Assembly (NCBI RefSeq): GCF_041146795.1
Contig: NC_135179.1
Location: 7,971,547 to 8,035,546 of the forward strand
DNA: 64,000 bases
Direction: 5' to 3'
Source: Maylandia zebra
Lineage: Eukaryota; Chordata; Actinopteri; Cichliformes; Cichlidae
In this document: positions 13,963 to 27,429 of the stretch, piece after piece
Layout: every line of letters begins with the position of its first letter
How positions within the stretch are numbered: position 1 is the stretch's first letter
Notes under the pieces: generated by a model
Databases searched by the model: none
The model's input: only the letters and a program-made list of their open reading frames with translations
Told to the model about the DNA's origin: nothing
Position numbers and translations under genes: made by a program

Positions 13963-16340
13963 CGGAGTGTGAGGTAAAAGAAGACCTAAATGTAACTTAA
14001 TGTGAGAAGAAGTGAGGTGAGGAAAAACTGACCGCTGGTTGGCATGTGACCTTTTGGTGACTCCAGATTTCTGTAAGGTCACGCCAGAGAGTTATCATAC
14101 CTACAGTACGATCTGTTCTGAACTTGGCTTCTGATCATGTTACACCAAGTTTTAATACTGAAGGTTCCCTAAAGGTTTGGGGTAAGTTTTCTGAGATGGG
14201 GCTGGAAATGTCTTGGGCTCCTTTGTTACAGCAATACAGAGGCAATTAAATGCCCTAAAACAATAAAGGTATTGTTTAAATACATACGCTGTAATGATCT
14301 GCACCTATTGTCTTAATTAAACAGGACAGGACTGGCATTTTTATAAGGCTAAGCAGTCCAAAATCTAGAAATGTTCAGATTATTAATCAGATATTATGAA
14401 GAAAAGCTGCACATTAGAGCATGTGAGAAGGTAAAACAATCTATTTACAAAATATTTTACCTTAAAAATAGTTGCAGGTTTTTATTTTTTCGACAGTGCC
14501 TTGTTTCATGTCATTTTCTTTAACCCTGCGTAATGACCCTGAGAAACTTTTTGAACTTCCCCATCTACAGATCCCAATCTAAATCCTAAAACAAACAAAA
14601 CATAATTGAAACGGACCGTGCAGTCTCAGTAGTTCTTATGGATATGGCTTTTATGATGATTATGAGTATGTTTGTCATACTGTGAGTTTCATTTCTGGGC
14701 AAACTGAAGGGTGTCTGATATACAACATTTTGGTGTTCTTTCAAAAATATAATCAAATTTAGTGCCTTAAAATGACTTTTTTCCCCCTAAGTTTCCATTG
14801 GCTGCTATTCAGGGTTTGTCTCTCTGATCTGGATCTGTCATGGTGGAAAATACACACAAAATATGTAAGGTAGATTTAGACTGAAAGTCCTACGTAACTA
14901 TTTTTCTAATAACTTTAACATATTACATGGACACTGGACTGGATCTCTTTACAGATATTAGTTTAACAATGTTCTTTATTTTATTCATAAAGAAGAGAGC
15001 AGCTAGACTAACATTTCTCTTACATATGTTTATTTAGTAACTAATTTGGTAGTCATTGCTGTTAAAGAAGCTTCATGGAGAAAATATATTTGGACTTTAA
15101 AATGTTTTGTACCTGTATTTCCTGAAGCATTTACACATGTGTCTTAATGAAGCTGTTTTTCACTGACATGAGAGGTGTGAGGTTTCATGGTGGTTTCAAC
15201 AAAGATAATTTAGAGCAACATGCTCTAAATGTTGCAGAAATGTGGAGCTTTTCTGGACTCATTTACAGTAATGAACTAGCTTGTTTTTTTTGTTGTTGTT
15301 TTTTAAGAGAGACATTATAATCACTTGTAGAAAAACACTTAAATCACTCAATTCATTCAGTGAAGAGTTAAAATCAGCTTTCCAGCCTTTTATTGTGTCA
15401 TTTTTTAATATTTAAACTACAGACATGAGAAAATCGTATAATGTGCTCCTATTAACACGTGTGGTGTTGCACTTTACATTTGACTGGAATTGTTCTTTAT
15501 TTATTAAGTCAATGTTTGAGAGAAGAAAGTCTTTAGAAAGGAGTCTTAAAATCTAGCTTTTTATTTATATCATGAAAGAAAACACACAAAAACAAATGTT
15601 AGGTGCAACAGAGGGGCAACAAATAACCTTAACTGAGAAAATGACAAACCTTACTTACAGAAATCTGAATTGTCTGGTGTGTATTTTAGAGGCATTTCAT
15701 GATCAACCTCATTTCAGGATAATTGTTTGAGTATATGTATATGTACTGTTTTTTGATATTCAACAATATACTACAGTTTAGGATTTAGAGTATCACATTT
15801 TATAATGTAGCCTCCCAGTGTGTGAACTTTTCCTGCTTTCCCTGATTTGTGAATGTGAAAAACACCCAAAGTGCCTAACTTATTTTTATCTGTAATTTTG
15901 TCAAAGCTACATGATATAAATAAATAAATTCAAGTTTGTTTGTTTTTTTATCAGCAGCGTGAAATTACACATTTATGGGGGGCTGGGGAGTTGCTAAGTA
16001 TGCTGCCTTTATTTTTAAAGGGCTTTTTGTGTGGGTGGAAGAGGATTTTTATTTTCCTCTTGTTTGATCAAAAATCTTTTCTTCCCCCCTCCATGTTTTA
16101 GCCATAGACAGCAGAAATGATGGATTTAGCTTACAAATCTGAAAAGTGAAGCCAATGTTTTTGACTTAAACCTTCTATTTAATGCCCATCATGGGGCAAA
16201 AAAGATTTTCAGTACTGTGGGAGCCTATGGGAAGTGGCCTAGTGATGAAATTACAGGCTCATCTACACGCTTCAAAATGGGACATCATGGTGGAGTTATC
16301 CATCATTTTATATTCTATGGTTGTATGTAATGTAATAAAA
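13963..16340 (+). other. tmem41a: tmem41a 3' UTR / downstream sequence
   Basis: Non-coding. AATAAA signals lie near 14262, 15922 and 16335, so the 3' UTR may be anywhere from 0.3 to 2.4 kb. No second gene is visible; a MITE occupies 16102-16320. Confidence 0.5.
16102..16320. mobile_element. MITE with CCATAG termini (219 bp)
   Basis: The left end CCATAGACAGCAGAAATGAT and the right end, read on the other strand, CCATAGAATATAAAATGAT, form terminal inverted repeats. The interior contains no ORF. It lies in the possible tmem41a 3' UTR. Confidence 0.6.
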
Positions 16341-19066
16341 ATCTAAAATGTTTTTTACTTTGTTTTACTTGTGAATTTCCAATTAGAATCAATAATCGAG
16401 TTTAGTGATGAAGTAAAAACGAATTTAGATGCAAACATTTTTTATTTATGCCTTCTGTTACAGTCACTGACCCCGACTAACTTAAAGCAACACACTAAAA
16501 CAATCCACTGTTACACTGAACCTGCTGACCGACATTAAAATGTCTTACTTTATCTCAGTGCTTTGCAACACGCGCATACACACTCAGACATTTTTGTTCA
16601 TGCAAACACAAAGACACACACACACCTTCATGTTAACTGAGGCAGGCACTCTTTAAAAAAAGGTGAATCACATTTTTATCAAACATCATAAACACAAGGA
16701 CCTGATGTTGATTGCATGAACCAGTATGGTGTTTGTTGGCAGAGGATCAAAAGATGGAAATATATGCATGGGGACCAAATACATTAGTAGGTCAACAAAA
16801 AAAAAAAAAAAAATCACAGCAAACATTAGTTTGACATTAACATGATCTGTGTCCCTGACATTTTTTAAACATGCATATATTTCCATCCACCTTTTATAAC
16901 TTCGCCAACACACTGTAAACTTCATAGTAGCAATAGTGTAAAACAGCAACAACGTAACAGGTATTTACGAAAGTGCAACCACACAGTTTTGTAACTCTGC
17001 CCACTTAAAAAGTAATAATAATAAAATTGCATCCAACAACCATTTAATTTTTTTTTTTTTTAAATTCGGCTCAAGCCTGCTTTAATGTCACCTGAGGATG
17101 ACACTCCTTGAACATCCCAGTTTGACCACTTTCAATTGCACATCTTCGATTTCCAAACGCAAAGGAAACACACTAGGTCTGGAGCACTACTGGGATTGTA
17201 TTCACTATTCACAGAGAAGTCAAGTCTAGGGTAGCGCAAGGTCCACGGTGACCATCAGGGCCGCAATTTCCAGGGGGGGATAGGGGGGTATGACCCCCCC
17301 AATAATTAGACATTAATTAGGGGCAGTCATGCAGATCCTTACATTTATACTTGGTAGCCGCACCCCTAATGGTCATTTACAGCATCCAATACAACTTTCC
17401 TAATTTACCATATATGGATACACATAGCTGATGTGTGTGTGTGTGACACAAATGCTCAGGCCCCTATAAAACAGGATGTGTGGAGGTATGCCGTACCCTC
17501 TCTGCACCTCGGGAAGAAGGGTAACAAACTTCTTCTCTCTTTCCTGTTTCTGTTCCATACATTCCTAGCATCTCCCAACTGTGGCTTCCTATTTCCTTTT
17601 ATGACAGGCAGACCCCCACTTTTACATTACAGTTACAAATTACACACACACACACTCAGGCTTATAGCTAAACCAGCCTAAAACACGCACACACATTCAC
17701 AAATCCTTTCTTATTCCTCTGATTTACAGCTGGACCCTATCATCTAAACAAACTTCATCACATTTTATTCTAATCGTTTTCTTGTGCTCACAACACCCGG
17801 CCTGCTGACGACATGCAGGGGCATCTGGATTTATAACACAAATTTCTAGTGTCGCCACTGAAAAGACTAGAAATGGGGGTAATACATTAGATGTTGGCTA
17901 GTCTACAGTGGGATTCAGCACTCCTATTGGACCAGAGCGTAGAGTGTCTACGTTCACCGTAGACTCCGGGCCAATGAAAAGACGTAACCGTCTACAGTGA
18001 CCGCAGACTTTGCTACCGTAGACTCGACACATTTTGAACAGGATCTTTTTAAATGGACAGAGTAGTAGAACTTTCTTACAGATGTAAACAGTTTAGCAGT
18101 GGTTTGTAAAGAAAGATAAGCCATTTGAAACAAAAACAGGACTGTATCTGTGACAACGTGAGCCCTCTGGCTTTACCTGTCTTTCATTCAAATGGACAGA
18201 TTTGTCATTCCAATAACTACTGTACGTGCTTTTGTCTTCTGTTGTGTAGGTTGGGCTCAAAGGCAAAGAACATGAGAGGAATTTTGGCTGAATTCTCAAA
18301 TTAAGCCCGTATGAGGTGGTGCTCCACCATGGATAAGTGAATTCAAAATCAGTCCTGAACAAATATTTAAAACTAAACAGCTGCAACACAATTACAGTTG
18401 CAAAGAAAACAAACTTCCTCTGCAGCATCACCAAGAGACAGCTATCCAGTGAGTTGCATAATTTAAAAAAAAAAAAAAAAAAAAGGGAAGAATGTATTTA
18501 TTCAGTTAGTGCAAACAGCTCATTGCTGAGGAGAAGTCCATACTGCTGAGTCATGCAAGCAGTCAGCATAGACTGGAGCTTTTAAAAAAGACACAGCGTG
18601 CAAAATGATAACTGAACTAACAGGCAGATTCTGGACGCTTTGATATCCCCTGAAAGAAAATATGACATTGTTCTTTGATAGAAATGTCACAGGCTGTCAC
18701 TGAGTAGTTTACTGACGGCTTTTCTGGTCTTCTCACCACGTGCATGCTTATCTTAAATATTATTTATTTAAGCATGGTCATTTAAGTTAATTTCTTTGAA
18801 AAATATATCCAGAAAGCAATCAAGGAAATAAAACTTTTACCTGCTACAATTGGGACTGATTCTGTACTGTTTACATCTCAGAGTGATTCCAGTGAGAAAA
18901 CTGAGAGCAAAATAATCGATGAAAATAAAATAGAAGAATATAATAGCCATAATAAAATTCCAAAGGGCTCTTTCCACAACCAAAAGGAGGCAAGTAACAG
19001 TCGGAAGTGATCGTTTCGCCTTTTTAACTTTTTAACCCCAACCATCAATTTCCTTGTTTAAGTTCC
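16341..19066. other. Convergent intergenic region, tmem41a-gpr155
   Basis: No gene recognised. It holds a G-run/C-run palindrome (about 17273-17300), a cluster of inverted GTAGAC motifs (17901-18023) and short poly-A and CA tracts. The part nearest 19.5 kb probably contains the gpr155 3' UTR (minus-strand AATAAA at about 18492-18497). Confidence 0.5.
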
Positions 19067-19074
19067 TTCTAATA

Positions 19075-19299
19075 CAGGGGTGGGGAATCCAGACCTCAGG
19101 GGACGATGTCCTGCAGCTTTTAGATCTCACCCTGGGTCAACATACCTGAATCAAATTATTAGTTCCTTATCAGGCCTCTGGAGAACTTCAAGACATGTTG
19201 AAGAGGTAATTTAGCCATTTGAGTCAGCTGTGTTGGATCAAGGACACATCTGAAACCTGCAGGACACCGGCCCTTGAGGTCTGGAGTTCCCCACCCCTG
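19075..19299. mobile_element. hAT-type MITE (225 bp)
   Basis: The left end CAGGGGTGGGGAATCCAGAC and the right end, reverse-complemented, CAGGGGTGGGGAACTCCAGA, are near-perfect inverted repeats. Flanking 8-mers ttctaata (19067-19074) and ttctaaag (19300-19307) share 6 of 8 bases, consistent with an 8-bp hAT target duplication. No ORF. It lies just downstream of gpr155. Confidence 0.85.
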
Positions 19300-19557
19300 T
19301 TCTAAAGCAACTGCAAGCGCAACCTCTCTCCCGATTAGCTAATAAGTTGATATTCAACTGGGAACCACCCTGAATATACAAGGACAAATAACCCAATTCT
19401 GGTGGGCAAATGAGTGTCTCATATGATCCAGATTCAACCTTAAGTGGCCTTTGAAGCAGCTGCACCATAAGGCACTTCTGCTTTGGCACTCAGCTATGGT
19501 GGCCGTCGCTTGGTATGCCGAAAGCTTTGTTCATCACTTTCATCATCTTGATCCCTC

Positions 19558-22500
19558 CTACTCTTCCTCCCGTCTTGGCTGCGTGAAGTGATAAAGAAAG
19601 TTGGGTTCATCCTTGAAGCTGTGCTGACCTGTCAACACTCCTCCCCGCTGAAGACGGGCACCATACAGCTGTGCCTCGGCTCGTCCAGCGCTGAGGCCTC
19701 GTTCCACCAGCCAATCTACTAAGTCACTGCCTCGGAACACATTTTCAAGATGGGACTGGGGATACTGATGAAACTGGGGAGGGCTTGAAGCATTACCATG
19801 CTGAGAATTGGTGGGTTCGTGGTCAAGGGAGGTTCCTGGTGCAACAGGGTTGGAAATATGCGCTTGCAATTCATTCTCGGGCTCTAGGTGGGGTTGACTC
19901 GGAAGCAAACACTGGCTGCTGGATTTATCTGGATTGTGGTTTCGGTTAAGAATCTGTGAGTGATCGTTTAGCTGACCCTGATCACTAGAATTTGTGTTTA
20001 GGTAAAGGGGTTCATGGGCTGAGGAATGTCTCAGAACTTCATTTTCATCCTCCAGTCCTCCTCCAAACCTGTTAGTATCAGAGGAAGGATTCACCTGTCG
20101 AAGTGTTCACACTCTCCCCTGAGCCACTATGATGATGATGGTGATGGTGAAGAAAAGAAGAGGGAATGGGCAGGCAAAAGAAAGGAAGGGTACATGAAAG
20201 GAATAAAAGAGAAAGCAAAGGAAGGATTATAAGGCATAAAGAAGGTATAGAGATAATATAAATTATTTTGTGTTAGAACGATAGCACCCAGGACTTGTAA
20301 AAAAAAAAAAAAAAGTTTTAGTTTTGTAGTAGGGTGACTAAATTTGATCTTCAGTATTTTAAAACAGGCACGGCAGAGTATAAAATTAAAATGGTTAGAC
20401 TTGATTTTAAGAAAAATAACATTCTTGTGTAGAGGGAAACCCAGAAACTGATGCAACATGCAAAGAGGATTCAGAGACAAACTGGAAAATCAGAAGTAAT
20501 TATTTGGACATGCTCAGAATTGAACAAGAACACAATTTAAAAAAAAGAGAGAGAGAGAGAGAATTCAAACTCAAAAACGGAGATCTCTAATAATTTTTTT
20601 TCCGTGTTTACTTCAAAAATATTTTGCTTAGAGGGAATAAATTCTATAAGCAGATGATGTGAGGGGTGATTTAAAAACAAATCATATACACAAACTGTAC
20701 TATGTAACACACACAAATGTCCTTAAAGAAAACCCCACACAAATACATGTAAACAAGTACTCATACCTGCGTGTGTGTACTATGTCTTGTACACACTGGT
20801 CTTTGTGGTAGCGGACAAACTGAGTACAGGTGAGCCTGACCTCCTCTGGTACACCCGAGGGACTCAAATCATCAATGTCCCTGCCCTGCCACAGGCTAAG
20901 CAATCTAAAGAAAATGCAGACAAAAAAAACTTGTTCTAGTATTGTTTTATTTATTTGATCACAAATTAATTTAGAAACCACAATGAAGTCTCAGATCACC
21001 TCTTCTTAAAAGGCAAGATGATTAGGTGTCTGTCCAGACCAAAAATCCCAAAGGACAAAAAGCCCTGGGGGAAAAAAGAAAACAAAATGTAGTAGATACA
21101 ACTGAACATAGTATTTTTTTTACTCGCAACACTTCATATATACAATAAGCTGATGTATGAGATACCTGTCCATAGTTAGCCACAGCACAGAAGAACTGTA
21201 GTTCAAGGTAGAGCCTTCCTGGATCTTTGTTGAACAACCACCACAGACAGCTGGACAGGTTCTTCATTTAGGCAGAAACATTCACCAATCAGGCACCAGG
21301 ACATTGTTATGGCATGCATTACAACTTTCCATTTTTACAAACAGGTAATCCAACGTAGCATAAGGTTACTAATTATTAACAGCTTTTATATTAATCCAGA
21401 TGTTTATATCATAAACAAGATAGATAAGTAGATAAAGACAACACTACAAAGGATTTATTATATTTAAAGGTCTCATTCATCTAACTGATAACACTGTTTG
21501 AAGGCAATTTTCATACACTTGTAATGTCCATATAAATGGTGATTTAAATGTGGATGACAACAGCATCAGTCCATTCACACATTTTCTCACACATAATCAT
21601 AAAGAGTGTTTCATCCTTACTGCTAGCAGGCTGACAATGAGCAGCAGACAGAGCAGAACATGTCTCACAGTCTGTTTATCGTCTGTGGTTTGAAGCCCGG
21701 GTGGTGGAAGATTCAGCGGCTGCTCAGAGGAGGAAGTACTTTGCTGATGCCCATCACACAGCGCCCCAATGTGGCCTAGAGAGGAAGAGAATTCCAAGTA
21801 AAGATGACAAAGCCAACTTTATGGTTGTAAACCATCTTTATTGGATTATACAGACTACTGTTGGCTATACACTTGGTTTAGTTATAAAAATGCATAATAA
21901 TCAACCACAGAAGACAAACATTTAAATTTGTGTCATTTACTTATTGTTAGAATTAAAATAACAGAATTCATAATAAAACTAATGAAACGTCACAATTTAC
22001 TCTGAACGGTGAATGGTGAGGTGAAATGTATGTTTATTACCTGTGCTGTTCGTGTGGTCCCTCTGTGTACTGGCTATCATATCAGGTATGGGCTGGAGAG
22101 GAGAGAAACCGTGGAGGTCTGCACAGCAACAGAACAGAATGAATGAACATATTTACTGCACATCATCTGGTTACAAACTCAATGACAACAGATAACAGAG
22201 ATTCAGACTCAGATTATGTTTAAGTTAGAATAAACTAAAGACAAAGTGAAAGAATGGAGTTACCCGAGTTGATACCACAGGCAGGTGAATTTGACATCTG
22301 TGTCTGCTCTTGCTGTTGGTGTGAATCCTCCAGGCCACCAGGGACCCTCACCTCATCATTGATACCCGTTACAGTAGCTCTGCTCAGGGCTTGGTAGCCG
22401 CTCTGCTCCCAGTCTCCCTGGCTGAGACCCATCAAAGATATTGCACCGAGAACCAGGCTGACCGCAAGAATTACTGCAGTGCTGATTATCTGGAGGAGAA

Positions 22501-25500
22501 TTGATGAGATTATGAATTAAACTTCCCAAACAAACCTTGTTCTAGAATTCCTGAAGTGTGCTTTTTATAAATATTACTTTAATTTGGTAAAAGAATTTCA
22601 GTGCGTTTTCTCCACATACAGCATTAAACCTGAACTTAAAATAAAAAGTCTTGAGCTGAAAAAAAAAAAGGAAAAAGACTGGACAAAAATAAACAAAGAG
22701 TTCAGAACGACTCTTTAGAAAGTGTAATGTAGAGTTACAGCAGGTATTGTTCCAACCTGGGCTCTGCCATAGAAGAAGGCAGAGTCTATCGTATCACTCC
22801 TCTCTCCTGATATGAGAAGACCACCAACCATTAGGAAAGGAACCCTGTGCGTGGAGAAAGGTTGAATAATTTTGTTATTACTTAGACTTTAGATCATATT
22901 CTCTGATATGATCTTCTTTTCTTGTCTCCACAAAGAAAAAGAAAGTCACATTTCAATCAGTAAAAGTTTTAAAATGTTTCATTCTCTTATTCTATTGTCA
23001 ATTAAAATATCCTTATTCATTTCTCTGTGGTGGCCTACCCCCAACCCAAAATCATGAATACTCCTGGTCGGAGTCTCAGCAGATCATCTCTGTTAGTCAG
23101 AGCCAGACAGAGAGGGATTAAACCTGAAAAAGAGAACAAAACATTCAAATACAATCACCAACATCTACCAGCTAAACACAAATCATTTGACTTTTGGGGT
23201 ATTTCATTCATAAAACAGGTGTAACCACTTACAGGTATTCACTTACCTGTCCAAATGTATGTACTGTAAAGAGACCCATAGAGCAAAGTGAAGGTGAGAA
23301 TTTTGCCGAGCAGGTTGTCCTCTTGTTTCACCAAGAAATTCCACAGGATCATACTGACACACACTAGGAACTATAGAGAAAAGTACAGAGTTTAAGGTAC
23401 AACATGTACCTATACAAGGTTCTCAATTAACATTTCATGAATGAATCAATTGAATTAAACACTGAAATCTCATTTTAAAAAATGTTTTCGAAATAAGACT
23501 GACCTGGGCCAGGAATAGATTTAGCGCAAATAGGTGAGGGAGTTTGTTAAATTTCCTGCTGAGCAGCATCACCGCTATGGTCCACACCTGAATGAAGATA
23601 ATCATACTCGATCATTTGATATGTCTATATTTGGAAAATCAATCATGACACCAGCTATCATCCACAACTTCCTGTGCTTAAGCTCTAGGTGTTGTTAAAG
23701 CATTTCTGTGCTTCTTCTTTATCATTTTAAAATTCTTCCCTGTCCCACTGATCCAACCAGAGCACTGGGGTGAATTCAAAGGCACTTACCAGAGCTATAA
23801 GGCTGACAATGCTGATGTTGAAGCTTACATTTTCAAGCTCTGTAACCAAGGGGGTTGGGTCCATTAAAGGGATTGTTAATAGCCAGGCGGACACATACAT
23901 GATTGGTGCCGACAAGAATGTACTGATTACCATCCCTGACGTTACCTAAAAAAACCCAAACAAACAGGATTTGGGGGTGAGAGAATGTAAAAACCAAGTT
24001 TAAAATACCTGGCTAAGTGTCGACCATGTGGGTTTCCATGCCATCATTACCAGTAGCATGAAAGATGGAACATTTTAGTCACAAGGGAGTCCTCTTCTCT
24101 TTGTGTTTCAACAACAACAACAAAAAGTAATATTCCTTTCATACAGCTTTTTAAAGTATGATTGTTACATTAAGAGAACATACCACTTCTAACTCCATGT
24201 TATAGTGTCCAGCATAGATGGCCACACTGGGGGCTGTTGGGAAAACTCCATATAAGAAAGCAAAGTTGGACAAACTTGTGTGATTGGCACTCGTGCTGTT
24301 CACTCCAGTGTCCAGAATATCCACCATGTCTTTACAGACCAGCGGCATTATCAAGCTGAAAGGATGACATTGAGAGAGACAGACAAAAATATACTCATGG
24401 AGCTGTGTAATCAACCAAAAACCAAACTGACTATTAAAAACACTTCTGTACTTCATATTTTGTTCATTTTCTTTAAGAGTTCTTGGTGAAGCTTAACGGC
24501 TTGTTGCCATTTTAGAAAGATGCATTTCCGTATTTTTGAAGACAGAGTGTATCTTGCATTACATATTATATACAAAATAATGGCAACTAACACAAAAATA
24601 TGTACCATGCAAAATATGGTCAAATACAAAAACCCACTAGCTCAGGCCACCTTAAACCAATTACGCTCACACTATTCCATTCAGGCTTCACTTACAGTTT
24701 GGCTGTGATGAGCAATATCAAGGCAACTCCAGTGTCTCTGGTTAATTTTCTAAGCTGACCAACCTGCCAAATAAGACGGCAGCTGATGATATCCTTCATG
24801 GTAAGTAAAACAGGTTATCCTTAGGAGAAGAAAAAAAGATAGACAAACACAAGAGTGCAACTCACCATAGTGAGGCCAAGGTAAAACAACGCTGCCCCTC
24901 CAAAAGAGTTTGCGAGACCATCTATAAACTCTGACAACACAGCAGGGATCTGCTGGCCCAGCGCAAAGTGAGAGATGATTCCCACTATCACCATGAACAC
25001 TATTGGGTTCTTCAACACCTAGAGTGAAAAAAATAATAAAAATTAAAACTCGAAGACCTAAAATTGGTGCAAAAGGTCAAAGTGGGAAACAGCTACAAAT
25101 GTACAAATTGGGTCCTTAAAGTTTGCAAATAAAGTAAACCTTAGGATATACAGGTGTATTAATGCACTTGTCAAAACACCTGCATGCTTAGTACCTGTAA
25201 GACAACAACTCCCAGGATGCCAAGACTACTGTGCTGTGGATGGCTGGCCTGTCTCCACCTCTGCACCTCACAAAGAGCAAAGCCGATGGGATTGAGGAGC
25301 ATGAGGGATACAGGAGCAACCAGGTATATGTACTGGAGGTATTCTGGATATGTACTTCGATACAAAGCATCAACTAGAAAAGTGAAGACAGAGAGGCAAT
25401 GAAATATATACACACTCTCTATGTCTTAATTAGATAAGATTAAGATAGACTTTATTGCCATTGGCACAAAGCAGTACAGCTGCTGGTGGATTTATCAGTC

Positions 25501-26797
25501 TTTCTCACAAAATTATCTTCTTAAAGATCAAGATCCATTTTGACAGCTTTTTGGCTTTCCGTATGTTAAGAAGAGGAATTATTCTCCTGTCTATAGCAAG
25601 TTATATCGTTTGCCAGTCCCCTGTACCATGACTCCTCTTCTATAATGCAGCTGAGGATGGCTGTGCCATAACCATATCTACATACTTTATGGTGATCTTT
25701 TCTGAGTAGAGGCACAGTCAAAGGTTTACAATCATAGGTGCTGAAGTGGCATCCTTGGGAGGCTCCTGTGTTGACTGAAAGCTTGGCAGAGCTGTTTTGT
25801 ACCGTCACCAACGGTGATCTGTGAGCAAGGAAGTCTAGGATGGAGATGCCCTGAGACCCTATATGTGTGCTACCTGAAGTTTGATATCAACGTTGAAAGG
25901 TCATTATGGTTTTCCAGTAGGGTGTTGTCCTGGATCCCTGACCAGTGTGTATTCCGTTGTTTATGGGTAGTTAAAACTTTGATTCCCTGCCACATATCTC
26001 AGCAGCAGCACTTAAGTTATTGGGAATATGCTTCCTTGGCAGCCTTGATAGCACTTTGTAGCTCATATCGAACCTGTTTATACTCTGTGTTATTCCCTGA
26101 CATGAGAGGACTTTCTCCACTGCTAACCCTGAATGAAGAGCAAACAGTAATGTTTTGTTGCACTTACCTATAGGATATCCAAGGGCGAAGTCATTACTCT
26201 GAGTAGCAAAGATGGCATACAGACCAGCCTTGCTGTATCTGTTGTCTGGACTGGCTACCATCAGTGTCAGCACACATACCAGCACAAAGACTGTCACCTA
26301 CACAGGACAGAAGCGTGATGATCAGGTTTTTGTTTTCTATAAATCTTCAGCATAATGCAAACTTACAAGTGGTTAGACACAAACCTTAGCAACCAAGACA
26401 CTCCACAGAAATGCCCATATGACATTTCTGAAGTCCAACAGCACCATGTTTTTAAAAAGCAGCGCTGGAAGAGCAAACTTGGATACGAAGTTCCCCAAAC
26501 CTTTAGCCTGGCTCTCTGTGATGATGTCACCCCTGGGTGGGGGGGGTAAATACACATTTACACTAGGCACTTACTACATTTCCCAGCCAATATTTTGGGA
26601 AAACTGGGCAAAAACATGGTCTAATTCTCAATCACCTACCTGCCTGCTATATAGCCACACAGTATGATGCCAAAGCACTCCAGGAGAGCTGGGAAGAGCT
26701 TGTCTATGGACATGTGAGGTCCTGCAGCAGGCCCTGTCAGAGTGCTATGGGAGATGTTCTTCCCATGGATTAACACATAGCTGTTGGTTGTCTCCAT
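19558..26797 (-). CDS. gpr155: GPR155 / LYCHOS, lysosomal cholesterol sensor
   Basis: Nineteen coding exons read leftward from ATG at 26797: 26640-26797, 26385-26532, 26168-26297, 25195-25373, 24866-25018, 24696-24763, 24184-24355, 23790-23945, 23504-23587, 23247-23370, 23039-23123, 22757-22844, 22264-22489, 22041-22118, 21621-21775, 21166-21261, 21000-21064, 20767-20904, 19558-20068. All phases agree and give 937 aa (human about 870 from memory). The N-terminal half is a PIN/auxin-carrier-like transporter fold (ITESQAKGLGNFVSKFALPA, TQSNDFALGYPI, TYPEYLQYIYLVAP). GPCR-like membrane segments follow (DSAFFYGRAQ, RHVLLCLLLIVSLLA), and a C-terminal DEP domain spans residues 878-930 (FRGSDLVDWLVERGL). 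The family sits in lysosomal membranes, senses cholesterol and promotes mTORC1 signalling by sequestering GATOR1. Unusual here is a roughly 105-residue polar linker (769-874) ahead of the DEP domain. Confidence 0.95.
25427..26160 (-). mobile_element. Degenerate LINE-like fragment in a gpr155 intron
   Basis: The left edge (agataagattaagatagact, then ttattgccattggcaca) is, on the minus strand, an AATAAAG-type 3' end with a short TCTTA-like tail. The copy at 59887-60000 has the same design. The adjoining 600 bases carry only broken frames. I read it as a 5'-truncated, decayed non-LTR element, antisense to the + strand; its clade is uncertain. Confidence 0.5.
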
Positions 26798-26848
26798 TGT
26801 GATGTGGGACAGGGTGATCAGAGAGGTCAGGTGAGGAATATCAGCACA
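26798..26848 (-). other. gpr155: gpr155 5' UTR, start-codon exon part
   Basis: A consensus acceptor (tcctcccttag) ends at 26849. The 51 bases from 26848 down to the ATG contain no upstream ATG in frame. Confidence 0.65.
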
Positions 26849-27296
26849 CTAAGGGAGGACGCCGAGAGGAAACTATCAGAGGTTGGAGCGATTCAAAAAC
26901 AGGCAACATAGAAATATAACAGCGGGTAAACTAAGACTAAGAGCAAATTGCAACGTCACGTCTATAGAATTTAAAAAGGGCTTTAGACAAATATGTAAAT
27001 GAAAGGTTAGCGACTGGTTGAGTCTCAGGGTTACCAGCATCTCTATTTACGCATCCGCGTCACTATAAGCGATGTTAGCACGGTGCCTTTTTTTTAAATG
27101 CAATATCCGGAAATATTTAAAGTCTACCAACGCTGATACAAAATATGCTATTTTCCAAACAAGCACCGTTTCTACTGCCTACCGCAGGTTAGCGCTAGCA
27201 TAATTAAATGCTAAAAACGAATACGAGGGCGCGGTAACTTTACATCTGACTGAGTGTGCTGTTTAAAATACTTTGTTTCACAGCGACACCTCCTAC

Positions 27297-27400
27297 CTCT
27301 CTATTTTAGACGAACATCGTTGTGCAGAAAAGCTCGCTGTGCAATTCCGTGTTATTGTCATTTGGATACAATCTGACAGCTGCTGAGATGTGGCAACGCC
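27297..27400 (-). promoter_or_regulatory. gpr155: gpr155 noncoding first exon and promoter
   Basis: A minus-strand donor, AGAG|GTAGGA, ends an exon at 27297, whose 5' edge I can only estimate at about 27400. Just upstream lie CCAAT-box motifs: CCAATGAGAG at 27428 (+ strand) and ATTGG at about 27464 in the opposite sense. No TATA box is evident. Confidence 0.5.
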
Positions 27401-27429
27401 CTGAAAAATGACTGACAGATGATTCAGCC

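Noticed and set aside
20094-20130. Starting the last gpr155 exon at GTGAATCC (20094) or at the TAG upstream
   Set aside because: The phase from the previous exon fits only the acceptor ACTAACAG with exon start at 20068; the other choices hit stops.
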